From: Geosiphon pyriformis
Taxonomy: Eukaryota; Glomeromycota; Glomeromycetes; Archaeosporales; Geosiphonaceae
Assembly (NCBI GenBank): GCA_016748015.1
Contig: JAAOMT010000657.1
Span: forward strand, 159,271 to 223,270
DNA length: 64,000 bases
Direction: 5' to 3'
A program made the translations under genes and the position numbers. The notes under the pieces are model-generated. The model ran no database searches. It was not told where the DNA came from and saw only the letters and a list, made by a program, of their open reading frames with translations. Below, one piece after another: positions 1 through 11,060 of the stretch (within the stretch, counting starts at the first letter, position 1; each line of letters opens with the position of its first letter).

Positions 1-404
1 TATCTTTAAATATTTGAACATCTTGAAATAAAAGATTACTTGTTGGTATTTACTTACCCTTTTTTTGATTTGTATAATTGTAGCATTTAAAAATTATTAA
101 ATAAAATATAACTAAAGAGTATATCTAATACCTAATATTAAATTTTAAGAATGCTGACATAAGGCATAATATTATACCAGTGTGTTATTATTTGTTGACA
201 GTACAAACTATATCTCTACTTTTAGATTTCCTGGTTATTTTTTGAAAAAAATAGCAACTAAGATATTTTATGAGACTAATCTTATATATTGAATTTATAC
301 TTATTCAATTTGCTCTTTGAAGTTGAATCCTTTTTGATTAATTCTATCACCTACAATCTTGTTTTCTTTTGCTATTTATTAGATTGTTATTTCAACTCAT
401 AACA
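1..404 (+). repeat. 5' LTR of gypsy copy A (left end outside window)
   Basis: This aligns through its whole length with the R/U5 part of the LTRs at 6240-6644 and 13260-13678, including the shared stretch around 'TGTTGACAGTA' and the terminal CATAACA at 398-404. Its U3 part and TATA box lie left of the window. It is much richer in A/T than the copy at 5976-6644, so it belongs to an older insertion. It is paired with the LTR at 5102-5752. Confidence 0.85.
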
Positions 405-729
405 CTATTTTCTTTGAGATAATCAAGTATAGTCACTAGGATTTAGTAGTATCTTTTTATTTTTTTGGTAAGCTAATAAGATAATATTAATATTCAATTC
501 TAGAAAAAGCTTCCTTTTTTTTACCAGGCTATTACAAAGTCTATTTTTAGACACTTAATTTTACAATGTTGGCACTTCACAAAAAAAAAATAAATAAATA
601 AAAAATAAAATAAAAATAAAAATAAATTAATTTTATTAATTATCATAATCAAGAGTGATTGATCCAAGTTGTTATTTGTTCAAGATAGTTTTATGCTAAG
701 AGCATCTAGCCAGGAATAAAAGTATTTTT
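405..729 (-). repeat. Fragment of second LTR family inside copy A
   Basis: Directly after the copy A LTR, where primer-binding site and gag should follow, the sequence instead matches parts of 37985-38270 and 40115-40447. Shared blocks include 'TTTTTGGTAAGCTAATAAGATAA', 'CAGGCTATTACAAAGTC' and 'AAGAGCATCT', read on + (the parent element M is on minus). Gypsy sequence resumes at about 730 at a position equivalent to 61313 in copy J. So gag and the start of pol of copy A are missing and a foreign LTR piece sits in their place. Confidence 0.65.
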
Positions 730-1282
730 GGTCAGTTAATAATTCATCTACAGTTCAGAAAAAATCTTTACAAATTATTGATTCTAAAGAAAAAGACACC
801 AAAAACCAACAAATATTCTTGTCAAGCTAAACTTTTTAACAATAGTAATATTATTTCTCTAATTTGCAAAGTCCAAGTGGCTGGTTATTTTATTGACTTG
901 ATTATAAATAGTAAATCAATTATAAGTGTTATTGCTAAACATTTTTTAGAAGTTTTTAGTAAAAAAATTAATAAATTCTTTACTAGATTTATGATCAATA
1001 TATATGATAACAAAAAGAAAAAACTTGGTATTATTAAAGCTATTTTTGTTTACATCAATAGCATAAACATTGAAATTAACATAAAAGTTTCTGAAACTAA
1101 AAGATACACTATTATTGTTGACAATAAATGGCTTAAGAAAGCCAAAGCTTTGCTTAATTATAAGCTGTATAAATTAATTATTAGATATAATAAAAAGCTT
1201 ATTGTAATTAAGTATTGTCATTGAGCAACTTTTTCAATAACCAAGCTGAACCAAGAAAAAAAACAATCAAATGAATCAGATA

Positions 1283-1352
<70 letters not shown>

Positions 1353-4300
1353 AAAAAGAAACTGCTAAATTTACTTACATTACTTTTACTAACAATAGCA
1401 AACCACTAGACAATATTAAAGCTGACAAAAAAAAATTATCATAAATGGCAAGCTAATCTGTTGGCCTTACTATAATATACTTAAAAAAAGCTTTAACAAA
1501 AAACTTAATAAGAAAGCCAAATACAATTATTGGTAGTATAATTCTTATGCTTAATACTAATACAATAAATTATTGTATTCTCTTAATAATAAATAAATAT
1601 CTTGCCTAATCTATTATAAAGATTAGAAACTTATTAGCCTAATATCAAAATAAAAAATAAAAAAATTGCAAAACTACTTTGAAAATAAACCACTTGAAAT
1701 TCAATTACTATCTGTAAACAAAAAAACCTTTCTTTTAAAGAAAGAAAAATAGACATTAAAAACCTACTGGCTAAAAACAGCCCAATTATATTAAAAGAAA
1801 GTGATACTTTTAGACATACTTATGTAATACAACATATTATTACCATCAGAAAAACTTGCTCTATTTACTTAAAATCTTACTAATTTAATTGCCATAATTA
1901 TGAGTTCATTAAGAAAAAAATAAACCAAATAAAAAACCTTAAATTTATACAAAAAATTAAGAGCAAATAAATATTCTTAATTATAATAATATTCAAAAAA
2001 GATTGAATTCTACACTTTTGTGTTAACTACCACCAATTAAATATTATTATTGAAAGAAACATGTATCTACTTCTTAAGATTAATACAATATTAGATTAAT
2101 TTAATAGTACTGTTTTTTTCTTAATTATTAACCTAACTGCTGGATTTTGGTAAGTAAAAATAGATCCAGAAAGTCCAAAAAAAACTGCTTTTATTATCAA
2201 GTATAGTATATATGAATTTACAGTCATGTCTTTTGGTTTTATTAATACTTTTTTTATCTTTTAATATTTAATAGATAAAATATTTGAATCAGTAAAAAAA
2301 ACTTTGTTTTAGTTTACTTAAATAACATAATAGTATATTCAAAAATCTTAGATGAACACCTTAAATATTTGTGAAAAGTTTTTGATCTTTTCAGAAATAC
2401 TGGTCTTAAAATCAACCCAATCAATTTTTTTTAGATAATAATTTACCCAATTTCTTGGTTATTTTATTACAAAAAATGGAATTTTTTCTGATCCAGCCAA
2501 AGTTAAAAAAATCCAAAATATTAAATAACCAATAAACATTTATAAACTATGCTTTTTTTTGGTTTGGCATTTTATTATCAAAAGTTTGTCAAAAATTTCT
2601 CCAAAATTGTCTTTTTTTTTAACCAGTTACTTAAAAAAACTGTCAATTATTATTGAAACACACATTAACAAAAAGTCTTTAAAATTTTAAAAAAAAAATT
2701 AATTATTAAACCAATTTTTATGTAATCTGATTTGAATCAATCTTTTATTCTTTACACTAATGCATTTGGCTTTAAACTTAATGCTGTTTTCTTTCAGAAA
2801 AATAAAAATAGCAAAGAACATATTATAGCTTATGCCAGCTGATTATTTTTCTCAGCAGAACAAAACTATTTAATTACTAAACAGGAATGTCTGAAAGTAG
2901 TATGGACTATTAATTATTGAAATAAATATTTTCTTGATGCCAAATTCTTGGTAATAACAGATTATCAAGTTTTGATTTAGCTATGCAAAAAAAAAAGCTG
3001 AAACACAAATAAATAATCTGCTGAATATTTTACTTGGATAAATTTAATTATAACATATATCATCATAAAAAAGCAAATTATCAAAATACTAATGCTTTTT
3101 CTAAATTTACTATTCAGTGATAGTACAACTTTTACAAACCAAAACAACTTAATTATTAGTAACTTTTTTTTAACTAAATACAATAATGAACTTGGACAAC
3201 TATTCTGCTTTAATAAAATTTTTGGATAAAAGACAATATCCATCAGACAATACTTAATAACAAAAAAAACAATTACAAAAACAATTAAATTTTTATTTAA
3301 TCTACCAGAACCAATTATACAAAAAAAATAAAAAAGATTCTGATTGTTTTTAGAGTTATCAAATTTGAAAAAAAATTGTAATCTACAATACACACACTGA
3401 TCTATTAGCTGAACACTTTGAAAAAACTAAAATAATTTAGAAAACTCTAGCTTGTTATTGCTAGTTTATTTTGAAAAAAGACATTACTAATTATATTAAA
3501 ACCTGTAATATTTGCCAAATAAAAAAAAACCCAATTACAAAGAAGATATTCATTCAATTTCTATTGGTTAATCATTTAACAGAATTGGTATAAATATTAT
3601 TGAATCTTTAATAATAACTCTTGATAACAACAAATATATTATTATAGTTATTAATTATTTTATAAAATAAGTAAAAACAAAAACCACTCTAGATCAAATA
3701 ACAGTTTTCATAGCCAATTTCATATATGAAAATATTATTTGTTGTCATGGCTGCCTAAAAAAACTTTTATCTAATAGAAAAAAACTTTTCTTAATACATT
3801 GGTTAAAAAACTTTGTAAAAAATAGGAATATATTATAAACTCTCTTTTTTTTATTATTTTTAAACAAATAACTTAGTAAAACATTTTAATAAAACATTAT
3901 GTGAAATCTTAGCCAAAACCAGTAAAAAAACAAATCTATAAAACAAAATACTGCCTTTAGTTTTGTTTGTTTATAGAACTGTAAATCATAATATAACAAG
4001 TTATAAATCTTTTATTTGCTCTATGAACAAATAGCAACTCTATTAATAGAAACCAACATTAAAACAATACTCTTTAAAAAAATCACAATAGGAAATTATA
4101 AAAACATTTTGCAAAGAAGATTTGATATCATTCTTAACTTATTAGTAAAAGCACAAATAATTGTTTTTGAAAAAATAAAACAGTTCCAAAAGAAGCTTAA
4201 GAAAAAAAAAACTTATAAAACACTTTTTTTAAGTGTTGGTAACTTAGTTTTGGAATATTATTTAGACAAAAACAATGTTTATAATAATAAATTCTCTAGC

Positions 4301-4431
4301 TGATAGAAAAAACTCTTTATAATTAATAAAGTTTTAAATAATAGTTTTTATATCTTACAAAATCAATATAAAACAATTTTTATTGATCATTTTGTTCATG
4401 ATATACAACTCAAAAAATATTACAAATAATC
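730..4431 (+). pseudogene. Decayed gypsy pol of copy A (protease-RT-RNase H-integrase)
   Basis: The stretch is collinear with pol of copy B (8540-12230). The best open part is 778-1224, the retropepsin-like region: the B motif LILDSGSS reads as LIINSKSI here, so the catalytic Asp and Gly codons are lost. RT is recognisable at about 1960-2620, RNase H at 2700-3130 and integrase at 3390-4400, but all three are full of stops. Most differences from B are G-to-A or C-to-T. In the integrase the residue at the DDE glutamate position is Lys, as in B. It cannot make a functional polyprotein. Confidence 0.85.
1285..1348 (+). repeat. 64-bp poly(A) tract inside pol
   Basis: Sixty-four uninterrupted A residues. 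The aligned stretch in copy B (9085-9135) encodes an acidic Glu/Asp/Lys-rich linker made of GAA and GAT codons. The tract therefore most likely arose by conversion of nearly every G in a purine run to A, perhaps with slippage. It is not a retroposon tail, because collinear pol sequence continues on both sides. Confidence 0.75.
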
Positions 4432-5098
4432 TGATTGGTTATTTGTTGTGATAATACTAATCCAAATAATCAGCAAAAATCCAATATAAATAAATACACT
4501 ATTTTTAAAACAGAAGTATTTTTAATTGACATAAATAATTATTTTCTGGATCAAAACATTCAAAACATTTTCTATACTTTTTATGAGTATTGGACTAAAA
4601 ATTATCCAAATACTATTTTGATCATTGAAAAACAAACAATTATAATTAATAATAACAGAATATATACTGTTATTAAACCAAAGAAAACTATTATCAGAAG
4701 AGAAAAAATTGATAGTAATATGAATAGATATTTGCTAAAAACATAACAGCAGCAATATTTTTATCTTTTATTACAACTGAAAAAACAATCCAAGAAATTC
4801 TGTATATAAACAAAAACTTGTCATATGGAAAACAACTAAAACTCTATGATTAATTTAGTAAAATTATAAAAAACATAAAGCTTATAAAGAAAACACTTTT
4901 TAAAATATAAGCAAAAATTTTGGGCATTATACAAAGATTTGGTTTCTTGAATACTAAACTTATTTTATTTTAAGTATTATATACTTTATTTACAAAAAAC
5001 TTCAACAAACTAGTTAGTTTTGAGTTAAATAAAATCTTTAAAATAGAATATCTCATAAATAGTTTGATTTTACTAGAGCTCAATCTTTTTATAAAAGA
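4432..5098 (+). pseudogene. Decayed third ORF of gypsy copy A
   Basis: This is collinear with the third ORF of copy B (12230-12982). The first 104 codons (4435-4746) are still open, and recognisable shared pieces include IDxNNYFLDQNIQN, TIxDN and KYLL. After 4746 it has stops and deletions. It lies between the integrase C-terminus and the LTR. Function unknown; see the entry at 12230. Confidence 0.65.
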
Positions 5099-5101
5099 TA
5101 A

Positions 5102-5752
5102 TATTATAATTAAAACTTATAGTTTTTATTAATTATTACATGTATTAATTACTAATGTCATATAATTAGTCACTTTAATTTTAAATAGTAATTAATAACC
5201 TGACTGTTGACCATTTTTAATAGCTATATAAACAATAAGTCTCTTAACTATAGAAAAACATATACCAATAACATATATTAATAATCAAAAATAAAATAAA
5301 ATAACAATTATTATCTCAATTTTTTTATATTACTTATTTCTTTTTTCTTATCTTTAAGTATTTAAATATCTTAAAATAAAAAATTATTTATTGGCATTTA
5401 CTTACTTTTTTTTGATTTATATAATTGTAGTATTTGAAAATTATTAAATAAAATATAACTAAAAAGCATATTTAATATCTAATATCAAATTCTAAAAATG
5501 CTAACATAAAACATAAAATTATATCAGTGTATTATTATTTATTGACAGTATAAACTATTTCTTTATTTTTAAATTCTTTAATTATCTTTTGAAAAAAATA
5601 GCAACCAAGATATTTTATGAAATTAATCTTATATATTAAATTCATACTTATTTAATTTGCTTTTTGAATTTGAATTCTCTTTGATCTATTCTATTACTCT
5701 ATAATTTTGTTTTTTTTTGCTATTTATTGACTTATTATTCTAATTTATAACA
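5102..5752 (+). repeat. 3' LTR of gypsy copy A
   Basis: About 651 bp, aligned end to end with the LTR at 12952-13678. The terminal TGTTATGG has become TATTATAA, and the end is TTATAACA. A decayed TATA-like region (CTATATAAAC) is at about 5223. The flank from 5753 is gypsy pol of copy C, so copy A was inserted inside another member of its own family. Confidence 0.85.
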
Positions 5753-5975
5753 ATATCTATAACTATATTTTTTTTAATTTGGCTTTTTATTATCATAAAT
5801 TTATTAAAAATTTCTCCAAAATTTTTTTTTTTAAATTAATTATTCAAAAAAATGTTAATTACTATTAAAATACATATTAGCAAAAAGTTTTTGAAATTTT
5901 AAAGAAAAAACTGATCATAAAATTCATATTTAAGTAATTTAATCTAAATTAATCTTTTATTTTTTACATTAATAT
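5753..5975 (+). pseudogene. Gypsy copy C, piece 1 (RT/RNase H connection)
   Basis: The sequence is collinear with 10325-10535 of copy B, through the region encoding 'LASYYRKFVKDFSKI', but with stops throughout. It is interrupted at 5975 by the 5' LTR of copy B and resumes at 13679 in the RNase H domain ('DTSGFGLGAVL' in B). This is the oldest, most A/T-saturated layer of the stack. Confidence 0.8.
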
Positions 5976-6644
5976 TGTTACGGTTAAAACCCATAATTTT
6001 TATTAGTTATTACATATATTAGCCACTGATGTCACATAAGTAGCCACTCTTTTTTTAGATAGTAATCATTGACCTGATCAATGACCTGACCATTGACTTG
6101 ATCATTGACTTGATCATTGACCACTTTCAATAGCTATATAAGCAATGAGTTTCTTAGTTGTAGAAAATCATCTTTTAGACAAGAATCAAATAAATAAAAA
6201 TAACAACTTTCATCTCAATTACTTTCTTATCGCTAATTTTTCTTTTCCTACCTTCAAGTATCCGAACATCTTAGGATAAAAAATTACTTGTTGGCCTTTT
6301 CCTGATGTATATAATTGTAACATTTGAAGACTATTTGTATAAATGTGACTGAAAAGCACAAGTTGATATCTGATATTGAATTCTAAGAGCACCGACGTAA
6401 AGGCATAGAATTAATACCAGCAGTAATCAATTGTTGACAGTATGGACTATTCCTCTACCTTCAGATTCCCTTGTTATCTTTTGAAAAGAATAGTGACTGA
6501 GATATTTTATGAGACTGATCTCACACATTGAATCCATACTTATTCAATTCACTCATTGAAGTTGAATCCCCTTTGATTATTTCCATTACCCTACAATTTT
6601 GTTCTCCCTTGCTATCCATTAGCTTGTTATTCCAACCTGTAACA
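5976..6644 (+). repeat. 5' LTR of copy B
   Basis: Begins TGTTACGG and ends CCTGTAACA, the TG...CA form of an LTR. U3 carries a run of 11-12-bp repeats of the type TGATCATTGACC (about 6065-6124), followed by a TATA box. The same architecture is found in the LTRs at 12952, 49358, 56355 and 58722. Confidence 0.92.
6135..6142 (+). promoter_or_regulatory. LTR TATA box (TATATAAG)
   Basis: TATATAAG lies directly after the U3 tandem repeats and before the transcribed R/U5 part. It is conserved in other family LTRs at 13171-13178, 58881-58888, 62103-62110 and, on minus, 56866-56873. This is the probable core promoter of the element. Confidence 0.6.
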
Positions 6645-6650
6645 TAAAAG

Positions 6651-6663
6651 TGGTGCTCCCTGT
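6651..6663 (+). other. Primer-binding site for minus-strand DNA synthesis
   Basis: TGGTGCTCCCTGT starts six bases after the LTR end. A PBS pairs with a tRNA 3' end and so begins TGG, complementary to CCA. The same word is at 62616-62628 and on minus at 56336-56348; decayed forms are at 59395 and 57752. The tRNA identity was not determined. Confidence 0.7.
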
Positions 6664-6696
6664 AAGGTTGTTAAAATCTACTTGTTTCCTTATTGT

Positions 6697-8237
6697 ATGG
6701 GTGATTATTCATACCTATGACAACAATCAGCAGAACACTTTGAAGCACACAACAGAAATGATCTAGACTTTATTAAACTCAATCTTTTGCTATTCTGCTT
6801 GATCTGCTTTCCCATTGAATAACAATCCAGCAGACAATTCCAAGACTTTTGAAACTGGTTCCTAAATGAGCATTCAGCTGAAACCTACACAATTTATACA
6901 ACCTATTACTTTGATCAAGCTTATTTTGAAGATAACTTTAAAGAAAAAAACAACAGTATCAATCAGCTCTTATATTCTACAACTTTTAAACAACAGCTCT
7001 CTGATTTCGAATATCTGAATCATCAAATCCACATTTGGATTGCTGCCCATTAATTAACAGTAACTCCCCTTGAAACAGAAGAAAAAAGCTACCAAACAGC
7101 CTCTATTTTTGATTTTTTCTTAAATAAATCAGAATACTCTACACAAACAGTAACTTCTGAACCAATGGCCCAAAATCCAATACAAGTAAACATCCTGGCC
7201 GCCCTCCAAGGCATACAAACTACTTTAAGACGAAGAAACAACACCCCACTACCCCTATTCAGAGGTAATGCCCAAGATCCAATTGAATGGTTAGATGATT
7301 TTGAAAGAGCAGCCACTGCAAACCAGTATGATGATGAATACAAGTTCCAAATCATTGATGACTATCTTTAAGGCTCTCATGCTATCTGGTTTTCACAAGA
7401 AACCAATGCTGGTGTTCAACAAAGAATTGTTAGATGGACCCCAGCAAATATTGGAGAAAACAACACCTCTTTCACTACCCAATTTGAAAACAAATTCAGA
7501 ACTCCCATCTTAATATCCAAATGGCATATAGAATTAGAAAGAAGAACCCAAAGTCTTGGTGAAATTGTGACCAAATATGCCAAAGCAATCAGAAAACTCA
7601 TCAAGCATGTAGACTCTGGTAGAAACTGGACTGAAGAGCAAAAGATCCACTCCTTTACAAAAGGATTGAGAACTGATTTATTGTATGCTCTTTGGCCTCT
7701 CTTGGCTTTAAAAAATAATCCCACCATAAATATGGCCATTGAACTTGCCCAAATAATTGAAGACAATCAAAAAATGCATTTGGGATTTACACTTCCAGTT
7801 TTTGCTCCTGTTTCTGTTATGGCTTCTACTTCTCAAATGGTCACTACTTCTTTTGCTGCCCAGACACAAGATCCAAATAAACAATTAATAGATAGACTTA
7901 TAGCAAATCTTGTTCGGCTATTAGAATCATTAGCCCAAGCAGTCAGAGATAACCAGCAATCACAAAGACCCAGATTTGAAAACCGTTTTAATCAGCCCAG
8001 CAACCCTCTTACCAAAGACAGCAAAATTGTGGCCCTCCTGTATGTTATAGATGTGAATTAACTGAATATTTCTCCAAAAATTACAATAATCCTCTACTGC
8101 CTTCTCTAGCTCCCAGAAATAATGACAACCAAAACAACAACAATGTCTCCAATCAAAGACCCAATCATGCCAACATCAATTTCTTTGGAGAGGATCCCCT
8201 AGTTGAAGCCATTGTTTATCAGCCTTTAAACTGGTAG
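6697..8237 (+). pseudogene. gag: Gypsy gag (capsid) of copy B, broken
   Basis: Starts ATG GGT GAT at 6697, the same start as in copies E, J and K. The central region (7165-8000) carries a Retrotrans_gag-type capsid domain with 'DPIEWLDDFERAATANQYDD' and 'KGLRTDLLYALWPLLALK'. Breaks are a TGA eight codons in (6718), a TAA at about 7369 that replaces CAA, and a 1-bp deletion at about 8005 that shifts the frame before the zinc knuckle. The knuckle is also damaged compared with the intact CYYCGLTGHYSRDC of copy J. It would assemble the virus-like particle in the cytoplasm if intact. The gag stop TAG is at 8235-8237. Confidence 0.85.
8225..8231 (+). promoter_or_regulatory. Probable -1 ribosomal frameshift site (T TTA AAC)
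   Basis: TTTAAAC sits in the gag frame as T TTA AAC, one codon (TGG) before the gag stop at 8235. After a one-base slip the next codon is CTG at 8231 and the pol frame stays open. The heptamer is unchanged in copies J (60985-60991) and E (minus, 54755-54761). This is a classic X XXY YYZ slippery sequence; no downstream pseudoknot was tested. Confidence 0.75.
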
Positions 8238-9641
8238 GCACACCTCCAAAAGGTGAGAATATAAGCCAACCAGAAGAAAATCCCTTTTACGCTTTTAACT
8301 TAACTGATGATGACCATGACATAGATGAACTAGCAATCAACATCTCAAAACCAACCAGAAAGAAGAAAAAAGCCAAGATTGATTTCGTTTTAGACCCCAA
8401 CAAAGCCTCAACTTCTGCCGCTGATAACAATGAGCCACTAAAAGCTAAAGTTTTTAAGAATCCTTCAAAGTTGGAACCCCCAGAAATTGTACAAAAATCT
8501 GGACCCTATTCTGTTGTTAAAGATCTCATGGAAACCCCAACACATATTACCTTTAGCCAGTTCACAGTTCAGAAAGGATCTTTGCAAATTCTTGATTCCA
8601 AAGAAGAAGACATCAAAAACCAACAAACGTTCTTGCCAAGTTAGACTTGTTGACAACAGCAATGTCACTCCTCTGATTTGTAAAGCCCAAGTGGCTGAAT
8701 ACTTCATTGACTTAATTCTGGACAGTGGATCATCTGTTAGTGTCATTGCCAAACACTTCTTGGAAGCAATTGGTAGAAAGATTGATGAACCTTCCATCAG
8801 ACCAATGACCAACATACATGGTGACAAAAAGAAAGGACTGAGTATTGCCAAAGCTGTTTCTGTTCGCATCAATGGAATTAGCATTGAAACTGACATGGAA
8901 GTTTCTGAAGTCAAAGAATACACCATCATTGTTGGCAATGAATGGCTCAAGAAAGCAAAAGCTTTGCTTAATTATGAACTTTGTAAATTAACCATCAGAT
9001 GTGGTAAAAAATCCATTGTGGTTAAGTGTTACCATTGGACAACTCCCCCAGTACTCAAACAAAACCAAGAAGAAAAACAATCAGATGAATCAGATGATGA
9101 AGAGAGCAATGAAGAAGAAGAACAAAAAGAGCAAAAAGAAACTGCTGAACTCGCCTATACCACCTTCACCAGCAATGGCAAACCACTGGACAATATTAAA
9201 GCAGACAAAGAAGGAATTATTGTAAATGACAAGCTAATCTGCTGGCCTTATTATGATATTCTTAGAAAAACCTTTGAAAGAAAACCTGACAAGAAGACCA
9301 AATACAGTTTTTGGTGGCATGGTCCTTGTGCTCAGTGTTGGTGCAACAAACCCTTGTATTCTCCAAGTGATAAATGCAAATCATGCCTGATCTATTACAG
9401 AGATTGTGAACCAATTAGTTTGATATTTAGAGAAGAATTAAAAGAAGTACAGAAGTCTTTTAAAAATGAACCACTTGAGATTCAATTACTGGTTGTAGAA
9501 CAAAAAGAACCCTCCCCAGAAAAAAGAAAAATAGACATTGAAAATTTGCTGGCTAGAAATATCCCAGTTATCTCCAAAAAAGATGATATCCCTGGACGTA
9601 CCCATGTGATACAACACACCATCACCACCAGAGAAACTTGA
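8231..9641 (+). pseudogene. pol: Gypsy pol of copy B: protease and linker
   Basis: The pol frame opens at the slippery site and is broken by an 11-bp deletion at about 8560 relative to copy J; from there the frame is open to 9641. The retropepsin catalytic triplet is Asp-Ser-Gly at 8721-8729 in 'LILDSGSSVSVIAKHF', so the protease active site is intact. A Glu/Lys-rich linker follows, then a Cys-rich segment (Cys residues in WWHGPCAQCWC and KCKSCLIYYRDC, about 9310-9405) that could bind zinc; this is inference. The stop TGA at 9641 replaces a Cys codon seen in copy E. Confidence 0.85.
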
Positions 9642-10412
9642 CCTATCTATTTGAAGCCTTATTAATCCAATTAGCACAATGATGAATTTATCAAGAAAGA
9701 GATAAACTGAATGAAAGAACTTGGATTCATACAAGAAACCAAGAATGAATGGGCTTTCCCAGTTCTAGTAGTATCTAAGAAAGATAGAACACTACACTTC
9801 TGTGTCAACTATTGCCAATTAAATGCCATCACTAAAAGAGACATGTACCCACTTTCCAAGATTGATGGAATGTTAGACCAATTCAAAGATGCTGCTTTCT
9901 TTTCAACCATTGACTTAACTGCTAGATTCTGGCAAGTAGAAATGGATTCAGAAAGCAGAAAAAAAACTGCTTTCATTACCAAGTATGGCACCTATGAATT
10001 CACAGTCATGCCTTTTGGTCTCACCAACACCCCTTCCATCTTTCAACGCTTAATGGATAAAATATTTGAATCAGTTAAGAAAAACTTTGTTCTAGTTTAT
10101 TTGGATGACATAATAGTATACTCAAAAACCTGGGATGAACACCTGGAACATTTGCAAAAGGTTTTTGACCTTCTCAGAAATGCTGGCCTTAAAATCAACC
10201 CAATCAAATCTTTCTTTGGAAGACAATCCACCCAGTTCCTTGGTCATTTTATCACAAAAAATGGAATCTTTTCTGACCCAACCAAAGTTGAAAAAGTCCA
10301 AAACATCAAACAACCAATGAACATTCATGAACTACACTCTTTTCTTGATTTGGCCTCTTATTATCGCAAATTTGTCAAGGATTTCTCCAAAATTGCCTCA
10401 CCTCTCAATTAG
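9642..10412 (+). pseudogene. pol: Gypsy reverse transcriptase domain of copy B
   Basis: The 233-codon open stretch 9711-10412 covers the RT palm and thumb. Landmarks are 'FCVNYCQLNAITKRDMYPL', 'MPFGLTNTPSIFQRLMDKIF' and the catalytic box YLDD at 10098-10109. 'LGHFITKNGIFSDPTKVEKV' and 'LASYYRKFVKDFSKIA' mark the connection to RNase H. Just upstream (9642-9710) are four stops in the reading frame where copy E is open, and a TAG ends the stretch at 10410. The catalytic residues are all present, so this copy decayed recently compared with A and C. Confidence 0.92.
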
Positions 10413-11060
10413 CCACTCAAGAAAAATGTCAATTACCATTGGAGAACACATCAGCAAAAAGCCTTTGAAACTTTAAAGAAAAAACTGGTTACAGAACCCA
10501 TCCTCAAGCAACCTGATCTAGATCAACTCTTTATTCTCCACACTGATACATCTGGCTTTGGACTTGGTGCTGTTCTCTTCCAGAAAGATGAAGATGGCAA
10601 AGAACATCCATAGCCTATGTCAGTAGAATCTTTTCCCCAGCAGAACAGAACTATTCAGTCACTAAACAAAAATGCTTAGCAGTAGTATGATCTACCAGTT
10701 ATTGGAGTAAGTATCTTCTTGGTGTGAAGTTTTTGGTGTTAACAAATCACCAAGCTTTGGTTTGACTGCACAACAAAAAGAGACTAAAACACAAACAGAT
10801 AACTCACTGAATACTCCACTTGGATGAATTTGACTATGATATTCAACATTACAAAGGAGCTAATCATCAAAACGCCAATGCTTTCTCCAGACTTACCATT
10901 TAGTGACAGAACAACCCTCTCAAACCAAACCAACTTAATTATTAGTAATTCCTTCTTTTTGACAAACACAATAATGGACTTGGACAACTACTCTGCCTTA
11001 ATGAAATTTTTGGGTAAAGGACAATACTCACTGAAATACACATGACAACAAAGAGAATAT
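10413..11060 (+). pseudogene. pol: Gypsy RNase H domain and spacer of copy B
   Basis: After the TAG at 10410 the frame continues with 'HTDTSGFGLGAVLFQKDEDG', which carries the first catalytic Asp of an RNase HI fold of the type found in gypsy pol. A 1-bp deletion at about 10608 shifts the frame; the remaining part ('SPAEQNYSVTKQKCLAVV') follows in the next frame with further TGA/TAG stops. The spacer to the integrase runs to about 11060. Confidence 0.85.

Noticed and set aside
1285-1348. Poly(A) as the tail of an inserted retroposon
   Set aside because: Pol sequence is collinear on both sides and no target duplication is seen.
6651-6663. Naming the primer tRNA
   Set aside because: The site fits a CCA-ending tRNA, but the host tRNA set is not available and guessing would not be supported.
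8465-8950. 161-codon minus-strand ORF (and 61353-61721 minus)
   Set aside because: Antisense shadow of the gypsy protease region, which has the catalytic motif on plus.
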